The translations under genes were made by a program, and so were the position numbers. Positions 44,798 through 53,369 of a DNA stretch of 64,000 nucleotides are shown piece after piece. Source of the stretch: Bacteroidota bacterium (lineage in GTDB: Bacteria > Bacteroidota > Bacteroidia > B-17B0 > Aurantibacillaceae); NCBI GenBank assembly GCA_029237825.1, contig JAQZBQ010000018.1:1-64000 (forward strand). Reading direction: 5' to 3'. Every line of letters begins with the position of its first letter. Position 1 is the first letter of the stretch. The notes below the pieces were generated by a model. That model had not been told where the DNA came from. It saw only the letters and a program-made list of their open reading frames with translations, and searched no databases.

Positions 44798-45913
44798 TTA
44801 ACTTAAGTATAACTCTTCGGTTTTGTTTGTACAAGTACTCATATCAAATTGTTTTATCGACACCTTTCCGTTAGCAATCAACGTTTTACAAAGTAAATCG
44901 TTTATCATTAATTCGATAATTGCCGATTTAATAGCATTTGCATTCTTATGCTTAACAACAATTGCGTTATAATTATTCACTATAAATTCATTTGCTACTC
45001 CAGATAAAGTAAAAATTGACGGCACACCCATAGCTAAAGCTTCAATATACGTTTGTCCAAAGGCTTCAATATCTTGATCGATCGGGACGTGAATAAATAT
45101 ATTAAATAACTTATATAATGCAAAAACATCCTCCTCAAATATAATTTCAAAATAAGTATTTTCTGGTAAAGATTTTAATTTCGTTTTGATAACTCCAGAA
45201 TACTCACCTATGGCATTTGCCAACAACAAAACTGAATTTGGATTTACATCTAAAACTTCTTTAAAAGCCTCAATAATATAGGTAACCCCTTTTAAATGCA
45301 AATATCGAGATATTACACCAACAACGTATGCGTTTTCCGGAATGTTATATCTTTCCCGAAGATGTTCAATTCTTTTTAAAGATATATTCTCAAACTTTTT
45401 TAGGTCAAACCCATGGTGAATTAAAACAACTTTTTCATTATCAACTCCCTCCAGGTCAATCAAAGTTCTTTTTACGACTTCGCTAATAGCAATAATATGT
45501 GTAGCCATTTTATTACACCATAAATCATATTTAACACCATTTGGGTAATATGTATGCTGAAGTGTACTATGATGACGAGTGTATATTCTCTTTTTTATAC
45601 TCGCCAGCTTTGCCGCAGTTAATCCTAAAACACAGGCATCAAACAAATGACAATGAACAACATCAGGTTTATTTTTCAAAAACAGAATAAATAATCTAGC
45701 AAGGACATTTAATGAAGAAAATTTACCTCCATATTTAATTCTAGTTACTTTATGTTTTTGTATGATCAAATAATTTTCGAACGCTGTTGACTTATTATTT
45801 AATAAAATATAATGAATATCTAATTTTTCGTCATTTAAATATTCAGCAGCCCATTCAAAAGCTAACGCTTTTGAAACATTTGAAAAAACAATAAAAATCT
45901 TTTTAGGGTTCAT
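44798..45913 (-). CDS. Glycosyltransferase family 4
   Basis: 371 residues from the ATG at 45913, preferred over an in-frame TTG three codons upstream. The start NPKKIFIVFSNVSKALAFEWA and the HCHLFDACVLGL/RHHSTLQHTYYPNG acceptor-side stretches resemble hexosyltransferases acting on lipid-linked sugars. The donor-side domain has VGVISRYLHLKGVTYIIEAF and the EX7E motif EAFGQTYIEALAMGVPSI. This is a retaining GT-B enzyme. The acceptor and sugar are unknown. It lies 13 bp from the FkbM gene and 7 bp from the methyltransferase. Confidence 0.92.
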   Translation of the reverse strand: MNPKKIFIVFSNVSKALAFEWAAEYLNDEKLDIHYILLNNKSTAFENYLIIQKHKVTRIKYGGKFSSLNVLARLFILFLKNKPDVVHCHLFDACVLGLTAAKLASIKKRIYTRHHSTLQHTYYPNGVKYDLWCNKMATHIIAISEVVKRTLIDLEGVDNEKVVLIHHGFDLKKFENISLKRIEHLRERYNIPENAYVVGVISRYLHLKGVTYIIEAFKEVLDVNPNSVLLLANAIGEYSGVIKTKLKSLPENTYFEIIFEEDVFALYKLFNIFIHVPIDQDIEAFGQTYIEALAMGVPSIFTLSGVANEFIVNNYNAIVVKHKNANAIKSAIIELMINDLLCKTLIANGKVSIKQFDMSTCTNKTEELYLS

Positions 45914-45926
45914 GAAAACCAAATAA

Positions 45927-46802
45927 TCATATTAATTTTAAGAATCGTGCAGTTGCTTTATCGCATAACAAGAAATTGAAGTGATCGCTTTTAGTAATGT
46001 TGTTAACCTGTCGAATCCCATTTGATTCCCCAATATTAAAATACAAAAAATTAAGAGGAGCTATAATTTCTTGAATTCTTTTTCCTATTTCATCACTCAA
46101 AATTTCTATCAATATAGAAGGTTTATGAGCTAATAAGTGATTTTTATACCCTTCTAACACTTCTGGTTCATGCGTTTCAACATCAATTTTTATTAAATCA
46201 ATTTTTGCTATTTTCTCTTGTTCAACAATATGATCTAAAGTAGTTGTTTCTATTTCAATTATTCGTATATTTTCTGTTTCCGGATTTAAATTTTTATTAA
46301 CGGTCACAGAATAGGTGTGATCAGCGTCTGTATCATATATATTTGCCTTCCCAATATAATTTGATGCGGCTATAGGAAGACAATTTATATCAAAATTGTT
46401 TAATTGGTTGTTGGCCATAAGTTTTGCAAAGACTCTCTTTACCGGCTCTAAAGCAAAAACCGTAGCATTTTTGTTAACACTTTTTGCTATTAATGAATAT
46501 ACTCCGGTATTAGAACCGATATCAAAAACCACATCAGCCTTCTTGCAAAGCTTTATCCAAATATTAAGCGATTCTTTTTCCCATTCACCTGTTAATCCTG
46601 ACCAGAAAATATCATTTTCAACTTGAAAACCATAATGATTCATTTTAAACGAACTTTCTGCATCTACGGGCACTGTAATAATTCCTTTAAAGTGCAAATG
46701 TTTGTATATATATGGTTTAGGTTTCCAAAATCGCTTTAAAAAAGTAAATAATTCTTTCTTAAGGGGAATAATCTCATAAATACGTTTAAAATATATTTTC
46801 AT
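45927..46802 (-). CDS. FkbM-family methyltransferase
   Basis: 291 residues. The SAM-binding region DVVFDIGSNTGVYSLIAKSVN and ATVFALEPVKRVFAKLMANN are FkbM signatures. The family-specific LDHIV...KIDLIKIDVETHEPEVLEGY follows. FkbM enzymes O-methylate sugars or small molecules, here probably a residue of the surface glycan. A 108-bp AT-rich gap separates it from the upstream glycosyltransferase gene. I see no promoter, hairpin or reading frame of note there. Confidence 0.9.
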   Translation of the reverse strand: MKIYFKRIYEIIPLKKELFTFLKRFWKPKPYIYKHLHFKGIITVPVDAESSFKMNHYGFQVENDIFWSGLTGEWEKESLNIWIKLCKKADVVFDIGSNTGVYSLIAKSVNKNATVFALEPVKRVFAKLMANNQLNNFDINCLPIAASNYIGKANIYDTDADHTYSVTVNKNLNPETENIRIIEIETTTLDHIVEQEKIAKIDLIKIDVETHEPEVLEGYKNHLLAHKPSILIEILSDEIGKRIQEIIAPLNFLYFNIGESNGIRQVNNITKSDHFNFLLCDKATARFLKLI

Positions 46803-46910
46803 ATTTAGTTATTAATATTTTTTAGCCGCTATTGTACTGCTATAACTTAGCCTAATACAATCATTCGTTTTTAATGCAAGAAAGGAAGATAGCTTTGACC
46901 TAAATATTAG

Positions 46911-48191
46911 TTACATCTTTTTAATTAGATCACAAAATAAATCATTTTGATTTTCTCTTGAATAAAAATCAATATTTTCTCTTAAACCACGATATTCTAC
47001 ACTTCCTGTGCTTTTCCATTCTATATACCATTTCTCAAGTATTGCAGCAAACTCCTCTTCTGAATTTGCAATTTTTCCTGTTCCTGTTCTTAGAATTAAA
47101 TCGTCAACAATATCATTATTCCCAGGAACCATAAGAATGTTTCTTCCCGCTCCAAGGTATTCAAATATTTTTGCAGTATAATAATCCTTATATCCTTTAT
47201 AGCAAGGAAATAATAATATATTTGCGGCGAGTGTCATTTCTACCGACTCGTCCATACTTACCCGATCCGAAATATATACGAACTTATCAGGAAGAGCAGC
47301 CTTTACTTTTCGTGAACTTTCCGGAACAGAATTAAGCCCTATGAAATTTACCCTTACTAATTCAGGATCCTTACCATTTAAAAACAGATTTAATCCTTTA
47401 AGCATCATTGTTATATCCTGAATTGGATGTACAGTTCCCATTAGAGAGATATTAAAATATGAATTTGTCGCTTTTACGGGGGTTGTTGTGTATTTTTCTT
47501 TCTCAAATCCGTTGGTAATGATCCTAACAGGTTTTTCAGTGACTTTTTCAATAAGATCAGCTATTGAAGGTGTAACTGTTATTATGAATGAAACTTTACT
47601 TAACCATTTTTGCAAGTACCATAGTTTCATCGAATTGTAAAACTTTTCTTTCCTGCATGGATTATAATTTTCTGAAAGCATCAGATTATTCCATGAGTCC
47701 TGAAAATCAACTATGAATGGAATTTTAAATTCTTTATTAACGGCTACAGCAAGTTTTAATATATTTAACGGGGGTGAAGTAACAATAATAACTTTATATT
47801 TTTCGTTTTGAAGATGTTTAAAAAGGTATTCTTTAAAACAAGCATACGCGTCTACCTCTGGCTGGAAATTACCGGTAATGGTTAAAAATAAATGTATCAA
47901 TTTATTAAAACCTAATAGCCTCATCCATTTTTTTTCACTAAGCATTAAATACTTATTCTTTCGGTAGGGTAAATAGATCGTTTTTGAATTGTTTTCGTTA
48001 ACAATTTTTATATCCCAATCTAATTCTTTTTGATAATCAGTCCATACATTTTCATTCCCTTCCCATTGACGTGTAATAGTAGTTGTTTTAAAATTATGCT
48101 TCTGGAAATCTTTTGCCCATGATGACGGCCTGTAAGCGGCTACACCTCTGCAAGGAGCATAATAATAAGCAAGTATTAAAATGTTTTCCAT
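46911..48191 (-). CDS. Glycosyltransferase (GT4-like)
   Basis: 426 residues. The N-terminus ILILAYYYAPCRGVAAYRPSSWAKDFQKHNF is typical of GT4-like enzymes from Bacteroidota glycan loci. VIIVTSPPLNILKLAVAVNKEFKIPFIVDFQDSW forms the acceptor-domain core. The donor domain has NISLMGTVHPIQDITMMLKGL and a degenerate ExxE region (AKIFEYLGAGRNILMVPGNN). It probably adds one sugar to the repeat unit. It starts 3 bp after the GT61 gene. The specificity is unknown. Confidence 0.88.
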   Translation of the reverse strand: MENILILAYYYAPCRGVAAYRPSSWAKDFQKHNFKTTTITRQWEGNENVWTDYQKELDWDIKIVNENNSKTIYLPYRKNKYLMLSEKKWMRLLGFNKLIHLFLTITGNFQPEVDAYACFKEYLFKHLQNEKYKVIIVTSPPLNILKLAVAVNKEFKIPFIVDFQDSWNNLMLSENYNPCRKEKFYNSMKLWYLQKWLSKVSFIITVTPSIADLIEKVTEKPVRIITNGFEKEKYTTTPVKATNSYFNISLMGTVHPIQDITMMLKGLNLFLNGKDPELVRVNFIGLNSVPESSRKVKAALPDKFVYISDRVSMDESVEMTLAANILLFPCYKGYKDYYTAKIFEYLGAGRNILMVPGNNDIVDDLILRTGTGKIANSEEEFAAILEKWYIEWKSTGSVEYRGLRENIDFYSRENQNDLFCDLIKKM

Positions 48192-48194
48192 TTC

Positions 48195-49265
48195 TTACTT
48201 ATCAATTGAATCCAAAACTCCCTGAATTACTTTTATATCGACCGTGATATTATTATATGCGGGGCCGAGTTTCCCAGTGCCTTCACAGTTGATGTGAGTG
48301 TAATTCATATTCGCCGCAGCCGCCAGCGGAAGGCAAAAATAGTCATGGTGATGATAACTGGCAAGATTAATAATATGAGTCCCCGGCCGCATAAATAGCG
48401 CATTAGCCAACCCGGAGCCATGGCTACTGATTACTATACTTGCATTATTCAACACTTGAACCTGCTCATCAAATGAGATGTCTTCAAGAAATATTTTTAC
48501 GAATCCACGTTGAATCAAAATCTTTTCAAATTCAAGTTCATTTATAATTTTCATATGCCGTGCTTTTCCGCGGCTTATATAAACCTTACCAATATCATAT
48601 CCAAACTGATTTGTTATTAATGGATTTTTACTTTTAAACCATTGTGTCATTTCTCTCATGACTGAATAATTAATGTTTAATTCAGTTGTTTTTATATACT
48701 GTGAGTCAAGAGATAAAGTTTGATTAATATAATAATTAGGGAAGGAAGTAAAGTAAACGGTTTCACACCGGATTAATTCATCATCTTCAATAAAAACGAT
48801 GTCCTTGAAATTAAATTTGGTTAACATCTCAAGATGAAATCCTAAAAGATCCTTGTGTATTACAAGGCGCTTGCCTGATAGCTCATCTTTTATTAAAAAC
48901 AGTCTGGGAATTATTTCAGTTAACCAATGACCGTAACTGTGGTACCACGAATGATTTATCACTACACAATCACCCTCTATCATTCTGACTTTATTCCTTA
49001 ATATTTTTTTACAGAAAGAAAGAAAAACCGCAGTTCTTTTTTTAGTAGAACATTTATAAACAGATTCTCTATATACAATCCCGTTTTTGAAAACCGGCCC
49101 ATAAGGTGAAACATAAGCATTAGATAAACAGAATAAAAAGATTGGAGGTTGTTTTTTTTCCTTCAATTCAATTAACTTTAAAACAGGGGCTTCAATGTTA
49201 CTAAAAAAAGGATTGACGATTGCTTCGTTAGTTGTTGCCGGATATATTTTTACTTTTTTAATCAC
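48195..49265 (-). CDS. Glycosyltransferase family 61 (DUF563)
   Basis: 356 residues. The signature region NHSWYHSYGHWLTEIIPRLFLIKDEL, the YISRGKARHMKIINELE stretch and the late SSHGSGLANALFMRPGTHIINL match GT61, a family of inverting enzymes (xylosyl- or GlcNAc-transferases in eukaryotes; surface-glycan enzymes in bacteria). It lies between fdtB and a GT4-like gene in the leftward operon. Its donor might be one of the unusual sugars made by the Fdt enzymes, but that is a guess from position. Confidence 0.88.
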   Translation of the reverse strand: MIKKVKIYPATTNEAIVNPFFSNIEAPVLKLIELKEKKQPPIFLFCLSNAYVSPYGPVFKNGIVYRESVYKCSTKKRTAVFLSFCKKILRNKVRMIEGDCVVINHSWYHSYGHWLTEIIPRLFLIKDELSGKRLVIHKDLLGFHLEMLTKFNFKDIVFIEDDELIRCETVYFTSFPNYYINQTLSLDSQYIKTTELNINYSVMREMTQWFKSKNPLITNQFGYDIGKVYISRGKARHMKIINELEFEKILIQRGFVKIFLEDISFDEQVQVLNNASIVISSHGSGLANALFMRPGTHIINLASYHHHDYFCLPLAAAANMNYTHINCEGTGKLGPAYNNITVDIKVIQGVLDSIDK

Positions 49266-49288
49266 TGTTTTGTTTTTACAATGTGATT

Positions 49289-50401
49289 TTAAGAATTAAA
49301 AAATTGTTTAATTGTTAAACAGATAAACTCAATTTCTTCTTCTTTTAATCCGGGATATAATGGCAAACTTAAACAAGTTCCTGCAATTTCTTCAGCAATA
49401 GGAAAATCTCCTTTTTCATATCCTAAATCACTAAATGCTTCTTGTAAATGTGGTGGAACGGGATAGTGAATTACTGTACCGATTCCTCTCTCAGTTAAAT
49501 AAGCTTGGAGTTCATCTCTTTTTTGAGTTCTAATAACATAAAGATGATAAACAGAAGTAGACTTTGTGGCAATTTTTGGTAAAATTATTTCACGGTTGTT
49601 GTTTAGCAAATTATTGTACTGGTCGGCTATCTTATTTCGTTCCTTATTCCACTTTTCCAAATGCTTTAATTTAACAGACAAAAAGGCAGCCTGTAATTCA
49701 TCCAACCTTGAGTTATATCCCTTTACTTGATTAAAGTATTTCTTCTCTGATCCATAATTCCTCAAGCGTTTTCCTTTTTCAAATAATGCTTTATCGTTTG
49801 TTGTTATTACCCCTGCATCACCCAAAGCCCCAAGATTTTTTCCCGGATAAAAGCTTGTTCCATTTATATTTCCGAAGCTACCTGTCAGTTTTCCATTATA
49901 AGTTGCTCCCTGTGCTTGTGCATTATCCTCTATAACAAATAATTTATGTTTGTTGGCAATAAACATAATCGATTCCATTTCACAGGCTTGCCCATAAAGA
50001 TGTACTGGCATTATAGCTTTTGTATTTGAAGTAATTGCATTTTCGATTAAGGCCGGATCAATATTATAAGTAGTGATACAGGGTTCAACTAAAACCGGTT
50101 TTGCTCCAACAGCCGAAATTGCAAGTAAAGAAGCTATAAATGTATTTGAGGGCACAATTACTTCATGTCCATTTCCTATCTCTAAAGCTCTTAAAGAAAT
50201 AATTAACGCATCAAGGCCGTTTCCAACCCCTATACAATAATTCGTTTTGTTAAAATCTGCGTAAAATTTTTCAAAAATTTTGACTTTATCTCCAAGTATA
50301 AAGTAATTACTTTCATAAACACTTTCAAACGCTTCATAAATTCCAAGTTTGGTTTCTTCGTGCATTTTCGAAAAAGAGAGAAAAGGAATTTGCTTAATCA
50401 T
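49289..50401 (-). CDS. fdtB: dTDP-3-amino-3,6-dideoxy-galactose aminotransferase (FdtB-like)
   Basis: 370 residues of the DegT/DnrJ/EryC1/StrS PLP-dependent family. It should transaminate dTDP-3-keto-6-deoxy-galactose to the 3-amino sugar. Landmarks are [35 protein letters not shown], the PLP-lysine segment [19 protein letters not shown], and [12 protein letters not shown]. The 3-amino rather than 4-amino assignment rests on the neighbours: FdtA-type ketoisomerase and a hexapeptide N-acetyltransferase, overlapping or a few bases away. The genes for dTDP-glucose synthesis (rmlA, rmlB) are not here. Confidence 0.85.
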   Translation of the reverse strand: MIKQIPFLSFSKMHEETKLGIYEAFESVYESNYFILGDKVKIFEKFYADFNKTNYCIGVGNGLDALIISLRALEIGNGHEVIVPSNTFIASLLAISAVGAKPVLVEPCITTYNIDPALIENAITSNTKAIMPVHLYGQACEMESIMFIANKHKLFVIEDNAQAQGATYNGKLTGSFGNINGTSFYPGKNLGALGDAGVITTNDKALFEKGKRLRNYGSEKKYFNQVKGYNSRLDELQAAFLSVKLKHLEKWNKERNKIADQYNNLLNNNREIILPKIATKSTSVYHLYVIRTQKRDELQAYLTERGIGTVIHYPVPPHLQEAFSDLGYEKGDFPIAEEIAGTCLSLPLYPGLKEEEIEFICLTIKQFFNS

Positions 50402-50954
50402 GTTTTATAAGTCCATTAGCAGTTTCTTTATATACTATTCCTTTGGAGGAAATCCAGTCCCCAGCTTCATTTTTCTTCAGTTTGTTTCCTTCTTCATCAA
50501 TCCATCCATGTTGTTTTGCAGGATTACCATATACAAGTGCATAGCTCTTAACATTACGCGTAATAACGGAACCAATACCTGTCATTGCATATTGACCTAT
50601 TTCAACTCCTGCCAAAATTGTAGAATTTGCACCAATACTAGCGCCTTTCCGAATAGTTATTTTCTTAAGATCAAATTTTTGTTTACTTCGAGGGTGAATA
50701 TCATTGGTAAATACTACGCTTGGCCCTATAAAAACATTATCTTCAACTATCACTCCAGTCCATATATGAACTCCAGATTTTACAGTAACATTATTTCCAA
50801 TAAAAACTCCGCTTTCAATCAAACAATGATCACATATATTGCAATTATGTCCAATCTTCACATCTTTAAATATGTGAACAAAAGCCCAAATTCTCGTATC
50901 TTCTCCAATATTCGCACTCTCGATAATTGAATTTTGGTGTAAAAAAGGTTTCAT
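50394..50954 (-). CDS. fdtC: dTDP-3-amino-3,6-dideoxyhexose N-acetyltransferase (FdtC-like)
   Basis: 186 residues forming a left-handed beta-helix of hexapeptide repeats ([LIV]-G-x-x-x-x), for example [20 protein letters not shown] and [12 protein letters not shown], with the loop [22 protein letters not shown] and [10 protein letters not shown]. Trimeric acyltransferases of this kind use acetyl-CoA to N-acetylate the amino sugar. It overlaps fdtB by 8 bp and follows fdtA by 2 bp, giving the three-enzyme set for dTDP-Fuc3NAc. Fuc3NAc versus its epimer Qui3NAc is decided by the ketoisomerase, called FdtA here by similarity only. Confidence 0.85.
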   Translation of the reverse strand: MKPFLHQNSIIESANIGEDTRIWAFVHIFKDVKIGHNCNICDHCLIESGVFIGNNVTVKSGVHIWTGVIVEDNVFIGPSVVFTNDIHPRSKQKFDLKKITIRKGASIGANSTILAGVEIGQYAMTGIGSVITRNVKSYALVYGNPAKQHGWIDEEGNKLKKNEAGDWISSKGIVYKETANGLIKHD

Positions 50955-50956
50955 TA

Positions 50957-51364
50957 CTAAATAGCGTTTTTAAATTCAGAATAATCCCGTATATAGTCGT
51001 CTTTATCGTACTTTAACGATGCTAAACATAACAGAACAGTATTTGGGGCGAACTGGATGGTGCGCCAATAACCTTTTGGAATGTACAGCCCCTTACTTGG
51101 ATGGTCAAGCGTAAAGTTTAAAAATTTTCCATCTTTTGATTCCAAAACAAATTCTAATTTCCCTGCAACAGCAACAATAAATTGTTCTAACTCTTTATGA
51201 GCGTGGCTACCTCTTTCAATATCCTTGGGAGTTAAATATGTCCAATATGCTCTTTTTATCTCAAAAGGAACAATTGAAGGGAATTCCACTACAGTTAAAA
51301 AACCGATCTGATCTGAACCAATAGCCTCGAGATCTATTAAATATGGGGTAATCGTATTTGTCAC
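50957..51364 (-). CDS. fdtA: dTDP-6-deoxy-hexulose 3,4-ketoisomerase (FdtA-like)
   Basis: 135 residues, a small cupin of the WxcM/FdtA/QdtA family. It shifts the keto group of dTDP-4-keto-6-deoxyglucose from C4 to C3. Signatures are FEIKRAYWTYLTPKDIERGSHAHKELEQFIVAV, with the catalytic histidines in GSHAHK, and the C-terminal ASLKYDKDDYIRDYSEF. It starts the biosynthetic part of the operon, directly downstream of a good TAnnTTTG element. FdtA (galacto) and QdtA (gluco) differ by few residues, so the sugar could be Fuc3NAc or Qui3NAc. Confidence 0.88.
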   Translation of the reverse strand: MTNTITPYLIDLEAIGSDQIGFLTVVEFPSIVPFEIKRAYWTYLTPKDIERGSHAHKELEQFIVAVAGKLEFVLESKDGKFLNFTLDHPSKGLYIPKGYWRTIQFAPNTVLLCLASLKYDKDDYIRDYSEFKNAI

Positions 51365-51408
51365 ACTATTATTTATAAGGATTCAAGCAATAAAACCGTA
51401 AGAAGAAA

Positions 51409-51416
51409 CAAAGGTA
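51409..51416 (-). promoter_or_regulatory. Predicted -7 element of the fdt/glycosyltransferase operon
   Basis: Read leftward the bases are TACCTTTG, a full TAnnTTTG match ending 44 bases before the fdtA start. No TTTG is found at the usual -33 distance. It could drive the whole leftward run to about 42.35 kb. Confidence 0.45.
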
Positions 51417-51459
51417 AAAAAAAATGCATAACAGTTTCTTATTTATCCGTGTTAACAAA

Positions 51460-53253
51460 TTAATCTAGTTTAATTTCACCGTTTTCTAACTTATAAACTG
51501 CATCGCAGTATTTTAAGGTTTGTATTCTGTGGGCAACAATAATTACTGTAAATTCCTTATTTGAAATATTATTTATTGCCTCGGTTAACATTTCCTCTGT
51601 TTCTGAATCAAGAGAACTTGTAGCTTCATCAAATATTAAAATTTTACCCCCATGATAAAGCGCCCTAGCAATCCCAATTCGCTGTCTCTGCCCTCCTGAA
51701 ATTTTTATACCTTTTTCACCAATTTGAGTTTGTTGTCCTTCGGGTAATTCATTAATAAAATTCTCTAATTGCGACTGCTTAATTACGTAATTCAATAAAT
51801 CTATATTTATCTTATTCGTATTAATTCCAAAAGCAATGTTTTCCATAATAGAGCCGTCTAATAAAGTAATGTTTTGAGGAACATAACTTATCAACTGATA
51901 CCAGGCACCCAACATATATTTTTCAATTTTTGTCCCGTCAATATATATTCCTCCACTTTTTTCCTCATATAACCTCAATAAAATATTTAGTAGCGTGCTT
52001 TTGCCCGCTCCTGAAGAACCAATGATTCCTATCGTTTGCCCTTTGTTAATTACGAGATTCAAATTGTTCAGAATATTACCTTTCTGATTATTAAAGCTAA
52101 AAGATAACTCCCTAATTTCTAATTTTTCTTTGAATTCAATAGGGTCTGAAAATTCTACACTTTCTCTATTTATAACTTCTTCAGTCGTTATTTCAAAATG
52201 TTGAAATATATAAGAACTTGATTTAATATAATTTGAAGAGAGAATGATTTTATTCAAAGAGGGTATTATTCTAAATGCTGCGATTGCAAATATGATTAAA
52301 AACTGTGCAAGTGCTGTTAGATCTTTATTTAATATATAACCTGAAATAAAAATGGAGAATATGGCTAATACGGCAACAGTCTCAACAAACTTTGGTGAAA
52401 AGGAATTCATCAAGTAAGTCTCAGACATTGATTTACTATATTTGTCAATTATTTTTTTAAACATAGGTTTAAAATAGTTTTTTTTATCAAATACAGTAAT
52501 TTCCCTGAACGCTTCCATAGATTGAAGTCCGATTTTAAACATACTAGCGCTTTCCTCATCGCGTGAAGACGATATATTTTTCAATTTTTTTTTATAAAAC
52601 TTATTGTAAATTAATAAAAAAGGGGCTGTGAAAAGAACGAGAGAAAAGAATAATAAAGGGTCATAAAGGGCAATCGTTCCAATTATCAAAGTTATAATAA
52701 ACATCTCATTTACTAAAGCTATAAAGGGCAAAACACAATAGTTAATCAATTCAAATGGTATCTGAGTGAAGTTTCTTAACAATAATGCTGTGTTACTATC
52801 TGCATGAAAACTATAAGGCTTGCCTAAATAAGAATTATATTTTTCTAAGGATAGACGGCTTGCCAACTTATAAGCAATTGTTATTTGTTTTTTCGAAATC
52901 AGATAAATAAGAAAATTCTTTAAAACAAATAATAAAGTAACAGAACAAAATAAAAATAATACTAAACTTATATTACTATTAAAATGAAGTGCCTCATAAA
53001 TACGATTAAGATATTTATTCGTTTGAATAAGAGAAGGATCTAAGATTACTTTTATTAAAGGAAATAATACAAAAAGTCCAAATATTTCAAAAATTGAAGA
53101 AATTAAATAAATAGGTATAAGTCGGAAAATGGCTTGAATTACATAATGAGGTAATTTCCATTTAATATTTCTATATACTTCAAATAAAAAAAAACGATTA
53201 CTACTCATAAAATTCCAAAAGATCTTTTTAATTAGATGCTTAAAATTGTACAA
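51460..53253 (-). CDS. ABC transporter with fused membrane and ATPase domains (PglK/MsbA-like flippase)
   Basis: 597 residues. The N-terminal half has six membrane segments (for example YVIQAIFRLIPIYLISSIFEIFGLFVLFPL and FLIIFAIAAFRIIPSLN). The C-terminal ATPase (about 360-597) has Walker A GSSGAGKST, signature SGGQRQRIGIARAL, Walker B LIFDEATSSLD and the switch His in VAHRIQTL. The membrane half resembles PglK-type flippases that turn lipid-linked oligosaccharides across the inner membrane, fitting its place at the head of the glycan genes. It is divergent from the PKD gene by 116 bp. This is one of the most AT-rich genes: one 60-base line (52921-52980) has only about 8 G/C by hand count. 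Confidence 0.9.
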   Translation of the reverse strand: MYNFKHLIKKIFWNFMSSNRFFLFEVYRNIKWKLPHYVIQAIFRLIPIYLISSIFEIFGLFVLFPLIKVILDPSLIQTNKYLNRIYEALHFNSNISLVLFLFCSVTLLFVLKNFLIYLISKKQITIAYKLASRLSLEKYNSYLGKPYSFHADSNTALLLRNFTQIPFELINYCVLPFIALVNEMFIITLIIGTIALYDPLLFFSLVLFTAPFLLIYNKFYKKKLKNISSSRDEESASMFKIGLQSMEAFREITVFDKKNYFKPMFKKIIDKYSKSMSETYLMNSFSPKFVETVAVLAIFSIFISGYILNKDLTALAQFLIIFAIAAFRIIPSLNKIILSSNYIKSSSYIFQHFEITTEEVINRESVEFSDPIEFKEKLEIRELSFSFNNQKGNILNNLNLVINKGQTIGIIGSSGAGKSTLLNILLRLYEEKSGGIYIDGTKIEKYMLGAWYQLISYVPQNITLLDGSIMENIAFGINTNKINIDLLNYVIKQSQLENFINELPEGQQTQIGEKGIKISGGQRQRIGIARALYHGGKILIFDEATSSLDSETEEMLTEAINNISNKEFTVIIVAHRIQTLKYCDAVYKLENGEIKLD

Positions 53254-53369
53254 TACTGAAAATTTAAATTTAATTAATATTCTTATTACACACTCAATAC
53301 AAATTAGAATTTAATTCGTAACTTTAATAGCTAAAGTGATTTATTTTCTTAAGTATGTAATTCAATCAA

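Noticed and set aside
50349-50930. 193-residue plus-strand frame opposite fdtC
   Set aside because: It is a shadow of the hexapeptide-repeat gene, rich in Ile/Asn/Ser from AT-rich antisense codons.
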